From Lytechinus variegatus (Eukaryota > Echinodermata > Echinoidea > Temnopleuroida > Toxopneustidae): a stretch of 64,000 nucleotides of DNA. Shown in pieces: positions 22,901 through 33,011 of the stretch (positions are counted from its first letter, which is position 1; the number at the start of each line of letters is the position of its first letter). The notes beneath the pieces are model-generated. The model had not been told where the DNA came from and made no database searches. It saw only the letters and a list, made by a program, of their open reading frames with translations. The stretch is taken from assembly GCF_018143015.1 (NCBI RefSeq), contig NC_054756.1:21137298-21201297 (forward strand), in the 5' to 3' direction. A program made the position numbers and the translations under genes.

Positions 22901-24002
22901 TGTTGCCTGCACTGCAGCAGCACAGCAAACTGGCCATGATGTCATTGTCTAGGAGAAATCTGATTGGCTGAATCATCAAATTCGCAGAAAGATTTGACAT
23001 GTCAAAAACCTGAGATTTGGTTATGATCCTTCTGCAACAGAGCGGGTTGCAGTAATTGTAGCACATTGTAGGTTGGCGTAGACTCTGTCATTTGTTGCAA
23101 TCGCATCTTTGTGCAGTCACGTCGCATAGTGTGCGCTGGGCTTAACTTTTCTGAGAGGATCCACTGATGTCTCTTCTATCTGTTCTTGTTTATCTATAGT
23201 GCAGGTTTCAGCTGATGGTAAATGTTTGGTGGTGAGCGGTACAACGACGCTAGCAGGATCATGCTGCTCATGTCTAGATGCCTTCAGATCCCTAGTCAAA
23301 GTCTTTCAGGTTGGATTAGGAAAAGCTGTGGCTATGGTAGCAGAGAACCCAGCTAGGTAAGAATGATAGGTGGATAGATGGTTGGATGGGTGGGTGGATG
23401 GGTGGATGGATGGGTGGGTGGATGGATGGATGGATTGGTGGGTGGATGGATGGATGGATGGATGGATGGATGGATGGAAGGATGGATGGATTGGTGGGTG
23501 GGTGGGTGGGTGGATGGATGGATTGGTGGGTGGGTGGTGGATGGATGGATGGGTGGATGGAAGGAAGGATGGATGGGTGGGTGGATGGAAGGGTGGGTAA
23601 ATGGGTGGATAGATAGATAGATAGGTAGGTAGGTAGGTAGGTAGGTAGATAGATAGATAGATGATAGGTAGAAACATATATAGATGGATGGATTGATGGA
23701 CAGACAGAATGACTAACTGATCTATTGATAGCTAGATGGATGAAAGTATTGAAAATGGACAGATAGATTCTAGAACACTGTTATATACTCAACTTCTGTC
23801 TTATTCTTAAATAGGAATTCACTTTTATATATAATATTTTTCTCTTTTTTTCTCATCCATGTTTCTGTCCAAAAGGATCGCCAAACTCAAAGGAGTCGGT
23901 CAAATTGAAGTTGGAAAGCGAGCCGATCTTCTTCTCTTTGACATTGACCTCAATCTCAAGAAAACGTTTATCTGTGGTAACATCGCATACACTGCAACGT
24001 GA
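10965..24002 (+). CDS. NagA-family amidohydrolase (N-acetylglucosamine-6-phosphate deacetylase-like), complete
   Basis: Ten exons: 10965-11070, 13114-13215, 14092-14130, 17743-17909, 18538-18704, 19323-19451, 21215-21322, 22042-22160, 23200-23356 and 23876-24002. All junctions are GT-AG and in phase, giving 406 residues, the usual family length. The amidohydrolase fold is marked by [10 protein letters not shown] (HxH), GIHAEGP (metal Glu), PALGHDR and FHITHLLN (metal His), GDLCHVHP (substrate-side His), [11 protein letters not shown] (catalytic Asp position), TTTLAGS and a C-terminal [15 protein letters not shown] strand. Canonical enzymes deacetylate GlcNAc-6-phosphate in amino-sugar recycling. 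Animal AMDHD2 has a Q-x-N in place of HxH and HLEGPF in place of HAEGPI, so this is a different branch; true substrate unknown. The start is the first ATG before [10 protein letters not shown]. No signal peptide, so probably cytosolic. Candidate poly(A) signal AATAAA at 24377. Confidence 0.88.
11233..12239. repeat. Tandem duplication of a roughly 500-bp unit in NagA-like intron 1
   Basis: Copy 1 (11233-11728) and copy 2 (11729-12239) are highly similar along their whole length; the second has small indels. Each copy opens with CACTCATTCAATG followed by a palindrome, GAACAAGGTTAT plus its complement around AAT, and closes with GTGAACAAGTGGTGTCTGC. No coding potential is seen. Confidence 0.88.
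13277..13612. mobile_element. Possible degenerate relative of the hAT-like repeat family
   Basis: The segment runs from a G-rich CAGAGGCTGGGG end to a C-rich ACCAGCCCCCC end. Its middle contains TTTTTTTTGCTTGTCAAATT, the inverse of the TTGACAAGCAAAAAA block of the elements at 6577, 10329 and 19632. No clear target duplication is seen. Confidence 0.35.
14189..14555. mobile_element. Small inverted-repeat element in NagA-like intron 3
   Basis: Left end AGGTGCACGATCCC and right end GGGATCTTGCACCT are near-perfect inverted repeats. A GGCGCTAGC-like block also occurs near both ends in opposite orientation. The interior is less AT-rich than the surrounding intron and has no ORF of note. Family not identified. 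Confidence 0.5.
15200..15226. repeat. Poly-C tract
   Basis: An uninterrupted run of about 26 C beside the LINE fragment. Such tracts recur across the window (5190, 6860, 8941, 46010, 58330) and are mostly associated with repeat elements. The length may be affected by sequencing error. Confidence 0.7.
15277..16127 (-). mobile_element. 5'-truncated LINE (L2/CR1-like) 3' fragment
   Basis: An open frame of 207 codons (16126-15503) reads as the C-terminal region of a non-LTR reverse transcriptase: [59 protein letters not shown] and [10 protein letters not shown]. Downstream on the minus strand is a short AT-rich tail ending in an (ATT)n run at about 15297-15284, typical of L2/CR1-type elements. 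The RT catalytic motifs lie upstream of what is preserved. It is a dead fragment inside NagA-like intron 3, in antisense orientation. Confidence 0.8.
18018..18095 (+). repeat. Short fragment of the TCTCACCTG tandem-array repeat family
   Basis: It begins TGTCTCACCTGTATAGCAAA and continues with ACTATAGGTAT and a TTCCGATGATGAC block. It corresponds to the opening of the larger element at 25777-26840 but breaks off before the tandem part. Confidence 0.55.
19632..20350. mobile_element. Non-autonomous hAT-like element with an internal minisatellite
   Basis: The left end CAGCGCCGTACCCAGG and right end CCTTGGGTATGCTAGTG are partly complementary. They are flanked by a perfect 8-bp direct repeat TATTCATG (19624-19631 and 20351-20358). 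From about 19670 to 20190 the inside is a tandem array of roughly 65-bp monomers with the core TTCGTACCAGGATAAAAATT followed by GACAAGCAAAAAA and GGTCTTCAACC. Two monomer types, with GGACATTTCG or GGATTTCG, alternate. No transposase is present. Confidence 0.78.
20507..21045 (+). repeat. tRNA-like head plus three-unit tandem repeat carrying AGGTCA motifs
   Basis: A GTGTTGGCTCAGTCGGTAAC segment resembles a tRNA A box. It is followed by three units of about 160 bp, each with CAAACTTGGATGGTAGATG, CACATGGTAAGGTCAAAGGT and GGTCAACGTTAAAGTTTACA. The unit starts are near 20565, 20730 and 20885. There is no coding evidence. It lies in NagA-like intron 6. Confidence 0.65.
21602..21884 (-). repeat. tRNA-derived SINE, near full length
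   Basis: On the minus strand the element opens TGGAGCATTGTGGCCCAGTG (A box within TGGCCCAGTGGATAAGTC). It has a B-box-like GGGCTCGAATCCC, then the body with a GAGGTGAATGGGTACC block, and ends in an (ATT)n tail at about 21616-21602. It lies in NagA-like intron 7. Confidence 0.78.
22773..23143. mobile_element. MITE with AAGCCCAGC(A/G)CACACTATGCGAC termini
   Basis: The left end AAGCCCAGCACACACTATGC is the inverse of the right end GCATAGTGTGCGCTGGGCTT. The inverted arms extend about 45 bp with mismatches (TGATTGCACCAAGAT-type and its complement). The interior holds GCAATCGCATC-type inverted pieces and no ORF. The target duplication is unclear. It lies in NagA-like intron 8. Confidence 0.65.
23359..23700. 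repeat. (TGGA/TGGG)n then (TAGG/TAGA)n microsatellite
   Basis: About 340 bp of tetranucleotide repeats starting 3 bases after the donor of NagA-like exon 9 (GTAAGA at 23357). Long open frames in it (W-M-D-G-W or H-P-S-I-H-P repeats) are by-products of the repeat. Confidence 0.92.
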
Positions 24003-24669
24003 GAAGAATAAAAAAATGATAAGTGTAGGTTTCTTGGGTATTTTGCATTCCATTTTACAACAGTTTTGTGAGTCAATTATTTCTGTTGTTATGCATTGAT
24101 TGTTCAACCACTGCCATATATTCTGATGTAACCTAATTATGCTGTAAAGGAAAAGTTAAGGATACTATATTGTGCTATTTCGCCCATCACATCTTTATGT
24201 TAACATCAGGGTAGTCAAGGCTGGTACTTCCGAGTCATGACGCCAGAGTGGAAAACCTCCCATAGAAGTTGCACATGTGACTCAGGCCAAGGCAACCAAA
24301 ATGTGGCCTCAAGACCACGCTCAATATCATCCCTGGTTGAAATCCCTCAGTATGGATTGATTGTGATGATATTATGAATAAATTACCATATACATGATAA
24401 TGCAATAAGTTTGAGAGGGTGCCAATTTACCCCCCCCCCCATGCTTGTAGGGAATAATGTAGTACTTCAATATAGTTCTGCATGAAATATTCATGATTTG
24501 GCTCAGTTAACACATAACTTGAATAGGACATAAGTGCGCCAGCTTCATTTTCATTTTGTTTCTCCATTTCACCGTTTTCATTAGAATATTTTGAAACCTA
24601 GCACTTGATGAAAAAAACCTTCACACATCATATTTGACATGAAATGATTCTTGGTGGCCTTGGGTTTAA

Positions 24670-25165
24670 AGGGGAAGTTCACCCTGACAAAAAGTTTATT
24701 GTAAAAATAGCAGAAAAAATAATAAAAAATATTGCCGAAGGTTTGAGAAAAATTCATCGAATAATTAAAAAGTTATTAGAATTTCAATTATTTGATTTGT
24801 GACGTCATATGCGAGCAGCATTCCTACATAGCGAATTGTAAAAAATCAATAAAATGTCATTTTCTCAGAAAATTGAAAATGGTTTTTACTATACAGTTTG
24901 TATATCAATAGACAAATCATTTCACACCCGATCATGAATAGAAAACAAAATTAAGTCATCAGGAACCATACAAAATTTGAAATTCATGCATTTTATATTA
25001 CATAACATATGGGGCAGCTGCTCGTTTATGACGTCACAAATCCAAAACTTTGAACTCTAATAACTTTCTTATTCTTTAACGGATTTTCCTCAAACCTTCA
25101 CCGATATTTTTAAATATTTTTCTGCTATTTTTACAACAAAGTTTTTTTCAGGGTGAACTTCCCCT
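24670..25165. mobile_element. TTAA-flanked MITE with about 150-bp terminal inverted repeats
   Basis: The element begins AGGGGAAGTTCACCCTGA and ends TCAGGGTGAACTTCCCCT. TTAA flanks both ends (24666-24669 and 25166-25169). The arms stay alignable for about 150 bp, through TGTAAAAATAGCAGAAAA and TTTGTGACGTCATA. It has no ORF. TTAA duplication fits piggyBac- or Kolobok-type transposases. It lies just downstream of the NagA-like stop and may be within its 3' UTR. Confidence 0.82.
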
Positions 25166-25776
25166 TTAATGATGAATGCCTAATTCACTCCATTGATATC
25201 CCATGCTTATTTACACTGATTTTTTTGTCACTATGCTCCATCAAATTTTACATTTTTGAAAACTGAAATGTAAAAAAAAAATGATGTAATTTCTACTACA
25301 ACTTTAAGGTTTATGGAATACATATTGGACCATTGTCAGTTTCTATTATAGGAGCTTGTATTTCATTCATACATGTACATGATTAAATTGATTAGAAAAG
25401 AATCCCAAACCCTAGCAATCCAGCTGGCTGGCGTACAAAGCTGTTTTTCAAGTTAGAACCAACTTTAATCAAATGAAAATCACATGCCCAGTTGTTTTCT
25501 GCATCTGTTAGGTTACATCAGCTATTAAAAGTTTAGATACGTAGCTAATGATTGACATTGAATATTCATTGCAAGAAATGAAGGAAATAAGGAATGTATG
25601 TAAATATATAAGAAGACTATCTCTGTTGGGGGTTTTTATATGAAACTTTCATGATTGTCCAATGCCTAATTGGAGAGAAATTTTATTTTTGAAAGCATTC
25701 AAAGAGTATACACTTCTGTGCCTTTAATAAAAAGCTGCCATTCCAAGCATGAGGGAGTGTTTCATGAAAAGTTTTT

Positions 25777-26840
25777 GTCTCACCTGCGAAGCAAAGTGAG
25801 ACTATAGGCGCCGCTTTTCCGACGGCGGCAGCGGCGTCAACATCAAATCTTAACCTGAGGTTAAGTTTTTGAAATGACATCATAACTTAGAAAGTATATG
25901 GACCTAGTTCATGAAACTTGGCCATAAGGTTGATCGAGTATTACTGAACATCCTATTAGAGTTTCATGTCACATGACCAAGGTCAAAGGTCATTTAGGGT
26001 CAATGAACTTAGACCATGTTGGAGGAATCAACATCGAAATCTTAACCTGTGGTTAAGTTTTTGAAATGTCATCATAACTTAGAAAATATATGGACCTAGT
26101 TCATGAAACTTGGACATAAGGTTAATCAAGTATCAGTGAACATCCTGCATGAGTTTCACGTCACATGACCAAGGTCAAAGGTCATTTAGGGTCAATGAAC
26201 TTTGGCCGAATTGGGGATATCTGTTGAATTCCCATCATAACTTTGAAAGTTTATGGATCTGATTCATGAAACTTGGACATAATAGTATTCAAGCATCACT
26301 GAAAATTTTGTGCAAGTTTCAGGTCTCATGATTAAGGTCATTTAGGGTCAATGAACTTTGGCCGAATCGGGGTATCTGTTGAATTACCATCATAACTTTG
26401 AAAGTTTATTGGTCTAGTTCATTAAACTTGGACATTAGAGTAATCAAGTATCACTGAACATCCTGTGCACGTTTCAGGTCACATGACCAAGGTCAATGAA
26501 CTTTGGCCGAATTGGGTGTATCTGTTGAATTACCATCATAACTTTGAAAGTTTATGGATCTGATTCATGAAACTTGTACATAAGAGTAATCAAGTATCAC
26601 TGAATATCCTGTTTGAGTTTCAGGTCACATGATCAAGGTCAAAGGTCATGTAAGGTCAATGAACTTTGGCCATGTTGGGGTTTTTTGGTGAATAACCATC
26701 ATATCTCTGTAAGTTTATTGGTCTAGTTCATAAAAAGTGGACATAAGAGTAACCATGTATCACTGAACATCTTGTGCGAGTTAGAGTAGTATTCAAAGTC
26801 AGCACTGCTGCTATATTGAACCGCGTGATGCAGGTGAGAC
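25777..26840. repeat. TIR-bounded tandem-array element with about six 150-190-bp units
   Basis: It is bounded by GTCTCACCTGCGAAGC at the left and GCAGGTGAGAC at the right. The interior repeats CATCATAACTTTGAAAGT, TTCATGAAACTTGGACATAA, AATCAAGTATCACTGAACAT, CACATGACCAAGGTCAAAGG and GGTCAATGAACTTTGGCC in order, about six times. It has no convincing ORF. This repeat type is familiar from sea urchins, which is one reason for the taxonomic call. Confidence 0.8.
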
Positions 26841-29800
26841 GGCCAGAGGCATTCCACTTGTTAAAGGATAATGAAACCTTTGGAACAAGATGGCTTGTGC
26901 ATAAACAGAAAAATCAAAGAAATCGTTCAACCAATCTTGTCCAATTTTTCTGCGCAACCTGCTTTTGAATTATATGATTATGTAAATGAAATACCATAAT
27001 TCATTTGCCTTTGAATTAAAGAGAAATGGAATTTGGGTTTTCTTTTTTTCTGGGACGCACTATATATTATTATAACAAGTCTCCAGGGTACCGTGCCAAA
27101 TAATCGAGTATCTGAATATAAAGAAATTGAGTTAAATATGGGAAATTATTCCTTATACTATGACTCATCTTATTTATAAATGATAAATCTGAAATTATCT
27201 CAGAAATGCCTTGAATAAAGGAGGAAAATCTGGTACGAGTGACATTCATGTCATAGCGCCCTCTTTCATTACTTCTACTACTTATTACAGAAGTCTACCA
27301 TGTATATAAATGTAAGAATGACCGAAGTCCATATGATTCTAAAAACAACCCCCACCAGACAAAAGGCCCCACCCACAAGTAACATGAATATTAATGTTCA
27401 TACAAAATATTCACTTAAATTTGTTTTATGATGTTCTCTGATGTCTTTTAGCCAAATATTGTTTTATTGCTCAAATTTTAAAAATATCTTCTTTTTTTCA
27501 ATTTTCTCGAAATGACCTCCAATGGACTTGGGCCTTTATTTAGTTATGTACTCAATCTGTTGCATTTATACAAAAATTCACCAATTGTTTTGATCAAGTA
27601 TTCAGGGGAAGAGGTTATGTTTTACTTCAAATTTATTGCTCTGAGGCCTTTTTACAGACAACTATATTTTATTGTGTTCAGATGAAATACATTTTTTGTA
27701 TACTTGATTGTATTTGTGATATAACCAAACAATGCTGTAAAAATTATTTTACCAATGAATTTCTAGGTGTTGATTTTATGTAAATTTTTGATAAACAGTA
27801 ATATTAATGCCTATATGTATATTGCAGGGATAGATGCTAGTTAGGAATTGATAAATATGCTTAATACTCATATTTTATCTTTAATAGCTATAAAACAGAT
27901 TTTTCAACAGATTAATTTAGATTGCCTTAAATATTGGTGCTATGACTAGGCTTCAACTCATTAGCTTGTAATCGCTTTAGAAATTATATATTAGATAAAT
28001 TAAAGGGGCATGTTAGGCTGAAAAATGCATTTGAATTAATCTGAATTATTTATATTTATTAGATAACGAGACATGACAATTCACCAAGATCTGATGGAGA
28101 ATAACAAAGTTATTGACATTTGAATGTTCATATTTTTATGGGTTTTTTTAAAGAATTATTTGTACACTTGTTGTCATGAATTTCCAATATGCTAGCAGAT
28201 GCTTTCAAATTCCCACTTTTCAAAAAAATGTAAATTATCATTTGAAATATTATTTATTTCCTCATTACATTATGATTTGTGGATGAATATATAAAAAAAA
28301 CAAGTCACAGAATTAATGACTTGAAGAATTAAATTAGTAGTTTTTTTTTAGGTTATCATTTTGCATATTCCTCATATTATATTTGATGGGTGTTTAATTG
28401 CCAGTATTTCTAGGAATTAGTAAAGAATTTAAATTTTCAAAGGTGTTGTTACATACTTAAACTTACATACATGGCTGCCCAAATCAAAATCTACAATAAA
28501 TTGGTCCAGATAAATTTCAATTTTCCATATAGTTTTTAAAAGCTAATCCCTACCATTATGATGGTATCTAATTCTGTTAAGTTGATAAACAATTTATCAT
28601 CTTATAGTCCACCTAACTTCTTGGTTCAGTGTGACTTTCATGTAGTTTACATATCAGGAAAGGCCTGGGTTTGAAGCTTAAAATTCACTTGAACATGAGA
28701 TGTTGTACTGTTAAAGGCCGTCAAAGATTTTCAGTTTTTTCTTTGGGGTAAATTTCAAGCATTAATATTTTTGCAGAATTTTACTCTTTCAGACAAGTCA
28801 AATTTTGAATTGGGCATTCATTTGACTGTGTAAATCACAATTTTCTGTGAGAAAAAGAAGGAAATTAAGGAAATTGTTAGTCATAGTTGGATCTAACTTA
28901 ATTTTCAAGTTGATGACTGAACTGCCATGTTATATAGAAATACATGTTTTTCCAAATTTTGTTTCCATTGAAATAATTCAGTATATTCCTACTTTGATTT
29001 AACTCTTGAATCTTGCTTTTTTGTGCTATTCTGCCTTGAAGGATATGATTTTAAAATTATGTTGTAAGAAGATAAAGATTTCAACAATCTATTACCAGGA
29101 AATCTTGGCATTGCACATGTACGAGAAGAATATGTAATGTTGAAAATAATCACTTCACAAGATTTTCTTTATTTCAAATCTATTATGCCATTATAGTAGC
29201 TACTTAAAGGATGGCAATTATTTTGCACTATTAAATTTTGTAAATATGTTCTTCCTTGAGAATGAAATAAATTTCATAAGAGGCAAAGTTAGTTGTTAAA
29301 GGTAAAATCTTATTATTAAATAAAGTTGAAATCTATTTTATTTGTCGTGGCTTGTGTGTCTTTACAATCCATGGGACATGTCTAAATTTTCATGTGGAGA
29401 GCATTTTATGAAAAAAGCAGCCAGACATTTTCACCACCTTTTTTTTTTTGGGGGGGGGTTATTTTCAATTGGTCTACTGCCAATTCGTCCAATTTGCCAA
29501 CTCGTCTACTATCATTTGGTTTACCATCACTTCGTCCACTTTCCACATCGTCTAATTGCCATTTCTTCCACTCACCATTTCGTCTAATAACCAGTTCTTC
29601 CGATAGCCATTTAGGCCATAAGCCATTTGGTCTAATTGGACTACTGAATGAAAAGAAAATGGATATTAAATCGATTACCAGACAAATTGGTCATAGATAA
29701 ACGGGAGATTAGACGAACTGACGATTGGACCAAATGCTTGTTAGACGAAATGTTGATGGATGGAATGGCATTAGACTAAATGAAGGTAGACCACGTGGGG

Positions 29801-30380
29801 AGTGGATTAAGTGGCAGTACATGAATTGGCAATTTACATTTTTTCTGTATTAAAGCCACTATAATTCTTGCATCCAAATCAGAGCAGTTGAAATACCCAA
29901 CCAGATGCTTCATCATGAAACACCGGGGGAGGGGGGGGGGGTAAAACCTTATTTCTTGGTGCCATCCCCACCCCTATTCAAAACACTGAACATGCAATTC
30001 GCATGGCTTTTCATCAACATTTTTTTAATAAATCACAAGCTGTCAGATTTACTATCTTGGTTCTTCAGCTTGCTGATGAGCTTGAGGAAAAAATACAAAA
30101 TGCGTACAAATGGATTATCTGCTAAAATTCACTAATAGTTCTTAAATATTTGTCTGTCCACAGTTAAATTCAATTAACCTGACACAGCCCAGTCTATATG
30201 AATTGTATAATGAAAAGCCTTATGCAGCTACCCCCACCCCGTTCAGGCGTCGAAACTGAAGTTTTTTTTATTGCTTTCAGATAGTGTTTCGAAACATTTA
30301 AGATTAAGCTTAAAACTTGCGTCTACTCCTATTATCCATGATTTCTGCATTCCTTTTTTTTCCTCCCCCCTTCAAATGTG
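26841..30380. other. Repeat-poor then repeat-rich intergenic DNA downstream of the NagA-like gene
   Basis: 26841-29340 is AT-rich with no recognisable gene. One end of a further TTAA-type repeat (TTAAAGGGGCATGTTAGGC) starts near 28000, without a matching second end. Possible poly(A) signals for the NagA-like gene occur at 24377 and at 29319, so the 3' UTR could be about 0.4 kb or over 5 kb. The foldback array at 29466-29832 is listed separately. Confidence 0.5.
29466..29832. repeat. Foldback element of short CCAATTCGTCTA-type repeats in inverted arrays
   Basis: 29466-29640 holds about nine diverged units like GCCATTTCGTCTAATT on the plus strand. 29700-29832 holds the same unit in reverse complement (AGACGAAATG, TTAGACTAAATG, GGTAGACC). 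The two halves could form a long imperfect hairpin. No TIR apart from the arrays and no ORF is seen. Confidence 0.6.
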
Positions 30381-30460
30381 CACCTTGCGCATCTCGAACG
30401 AGATGGATATGGCGCCCAATAAATTGCATTATTATCATTATTATTCGTTATTGAAACCAC
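30380..30460 (+). repeat. 3' end of a SINE/LINE-type element
   Basis: GATATGGCGCCCAATAAATT is followed by an ATTATTATC-type tail. It resembles the (ATT)n-tailed ends of the retroposons elsewhere in the window. Too short to classify. Confidence 0.4.
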
Positions 30461-32486
30461 TGGGTTTCAGTTTGCTTTGAAGTGATTCATAAAAATCCAT
30501 TATATGTAAAAAAAAAATTCAGAAACTAGATCAGACAACAAACAAATCCAGTGTTAAACATATGTAGGTAAGGATAATAAATTTATTTCTAAAATAATAA
30601 TTATGTACATAGTAGAAGCATAGACGGTTTACAATATCAAGCTCGTATAGGACGTACGAGGCATAGGATCATTAATTTGTTGTAACAAGCAGTATGATAC
30701 AATTCATAAGCTGGGAGTGAGGTAATGGGTTGCTCCAATGATGTCTCTGGTTGTATCCCATAAAACGCACAGGGGGGTGGGGGGGTTACCATTTGTTGTT
30801 GCTACCTGAGATCTGCACATCAGGGGAATTTCCTTAAAACGAATCACATATAAAATCTCTACAGGAATGGGGCAAGTCTGCAAATTGGCAACAAAGACTT
30901 AACAAACTTATTCAATTTTAACAATAAATGATGAAAAGTATTGGAGATAATTATATTTTCTTCTTACGAGGTATGATGAGCATCAGTGAAGAAATCTGCG
31001 TGCATCAACACTAACTTTACGAACATCTTATGGAATAAATGAATGTGTTTCATTAACTATATAGAGGGCAGTATATAGGCGTTTTTGTTATGTCAATAGG
31101 TCACCATAAAATTCACAAACCTATTACAAACAATCTAAAAGTAGTCAACAAGAGGAAACTAACACTCAAAATTGAGTGAGCCTCCCACTCTCTCAATAAA
31201 TTGAGTTGAATACATACAAGATCAAACAGACACTTTATCAACTTGTGTCATATGTGTATGAACATTCAGAATTGCAGATATATTTGTGCAAGTAACATGG
31301 ATTTGTTTTGAAACCTCACCCAGAGAATTCCTCAAAGATATGAATTCCTTCAAGATCTCTTTTGTTATTTTTCTGCTATAGATCAATTTGTTAAAACATT
31401 TCCCTTAATTTTCTTTAAAATCCCCCCCCCCAAAAAAAAAAAAAAATCTTACATCACATTGATGATCCTGAAGTTATGATTTAGAATATCATACCAGATA
31501 CCACAAGGCATGCATCTATCTATTTACAATATATACAATACCGGTAAATCTTGAATCAAGTTTAGATCTAATTGCTTGCCTCCTTGAAAACTGCCTTTAA
31601 CGATCTCCATATCACTTAAAGGCACAAAGTATCAACCCTGAAATACTACATTCTAGTTTGATTTACTTAACCACTCAATCATTCTGTATATCTTTGTTTT
31701 CAACAGTATGGAAAATCTCAGTATAACAAGATCCAGGGGGTTGTTTTCATAAAGACTACTATTCCAACTTCACCATTAAACCTTGATTGTGATTGGCTGC
31801 TGAGCCCTGTTACCATGGTAATGTCCATATTGGCAAATTTATGTAACAGGTCCCAGGTCAGACCATCATCCAAGGCTGGGGGGTACAGAATTTGAGATGA
31901 AATTAAAAGCATGCATTTTTTTTTCCAATGCACATTCAAGTTTGACAATACTTAACTGCATTACTGTAGAGTGCCGAGATACTTCTGATAAAGTACATGT
32001 ACGAGCGAAGCGCTACAGAAGCAAGTATAATTATTATACTTATTGTCTCTTAAAAATATTTTAAAAAATGCCTTTCAATTACAGAGAACATACACAAAAT
32101 GAGTTTAAAATATTTGTTGATACAATGCTCATATATACATGTATATTCACTTTAGTTTCAATATCTATATTTTCGCTTGTATCCCAGAGAGAATATTATG
32201 TTCAATGCAGTTGCATTGTGTACTATTTACCAAAGAATGGACTTTATCTTCATCCAATCATAAATCAAACCGATCTGTTTGTGAAAACCCTGATAATACA
32301 ATTAAGAGATATTGCATGTTAAATTTTCCAATGCTTAACACCTCTTTGCTTTTTCTTAAATCTATTATAACTTGATTCCAGCTTTTAAAGGAGTATCTTC
32401 TAACAAACACAATTTGACTTAAAAGTTTCATTTTAGTTTGAATAAAAAACAGATTCACATTCTCTACAGACTAAAGAGAAGAATAA
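30461..32486. other. Intergenic DNA, no gene seen
   Basis: AT-rich sequence with only one recognisable repeat, about 31730-31870, related in inverse orientation to about 8740-8895 (it contains GGCTGCTGAGCCCTGTTACC). No splice-consistent coding segment was found. Confidence 0.5.
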
Positions 32487-33008
32487 GGCCGTGTTTATGC
32501 TTCCACTTTTCAGGTCAGAATCAGCGTTTCCAATCGTGATAAGTCCAAAACACGGTTGCGTCCACGCTTACTTTTATTTAAACGCTATTTCAAAATGCCG
32601 ATCGTAAACTCACAAAAAGGTGCGTTTGTAAACTTCGTTTGACCAGAATCAGGCTTTCTGGGGAAGTATAAACAGAACCACGATCATAAACATGTTTAAA
32701 TGACATCATTTGGTGCATGCTTCCGGTGAGATGAAAATCCGCAGGCAAATACAGTCACATTGCTACATGTTATCACCACGTAATAATAAAACACTCTGAA
32801 AAAAAACTTTCGAAAAAAGGCACGCCCAATTTGACCTCGCTTTCCTGCTCAATGAAAATGACGATGCAAAGCCAGCTGGAGATCGTGATTTCGCCTCTGA
32901 AAAGTTAAGCATAAACAGCACTCCCACAAACACGTTTACGATCGGCGTTTTGAATCGACGTTTGCAAAACGCTGATTCTGTCCTCGCAATGGAAGCATAA
33001 ACACACCC
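32487..33008. mobile_element. Harbinger-type MITE (GGCCGTGTTTATGC termini, TAA duplication)
   Basis: The left end GGCCGTGTTTATGCTTCCA pairs with right end TGGAAGCATAAACACACCC. A perfect TAA flanks both sides (32484-32486 and 33009-33011). Subterminal AGAATCAGCGTTT occurs in both arms. The 3-bp duplication and the GG...GTTTAT ends match the elements at 41514 and 43317. An 85-codon minus-strand frame inside shows no recognisable domain. Confidence 0.75.
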
Positions 33009-33011
33009 TAA

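Noticed and set aside
23370-23677. Long open frames with W-M-D-G-W or H-P-S-I-H-P repeats
   Set aside because: They are translations of a TGGA/TGGG tetranucleotide tract, open in several frames at once.
10965-24002. Naming the amidohydrolase AMDHD2
   Set aside because: Family membership is clear, but the HxH and HAEGPI motifs differ from vertebrate AMDHD2, so a one-to-one name is not supported.
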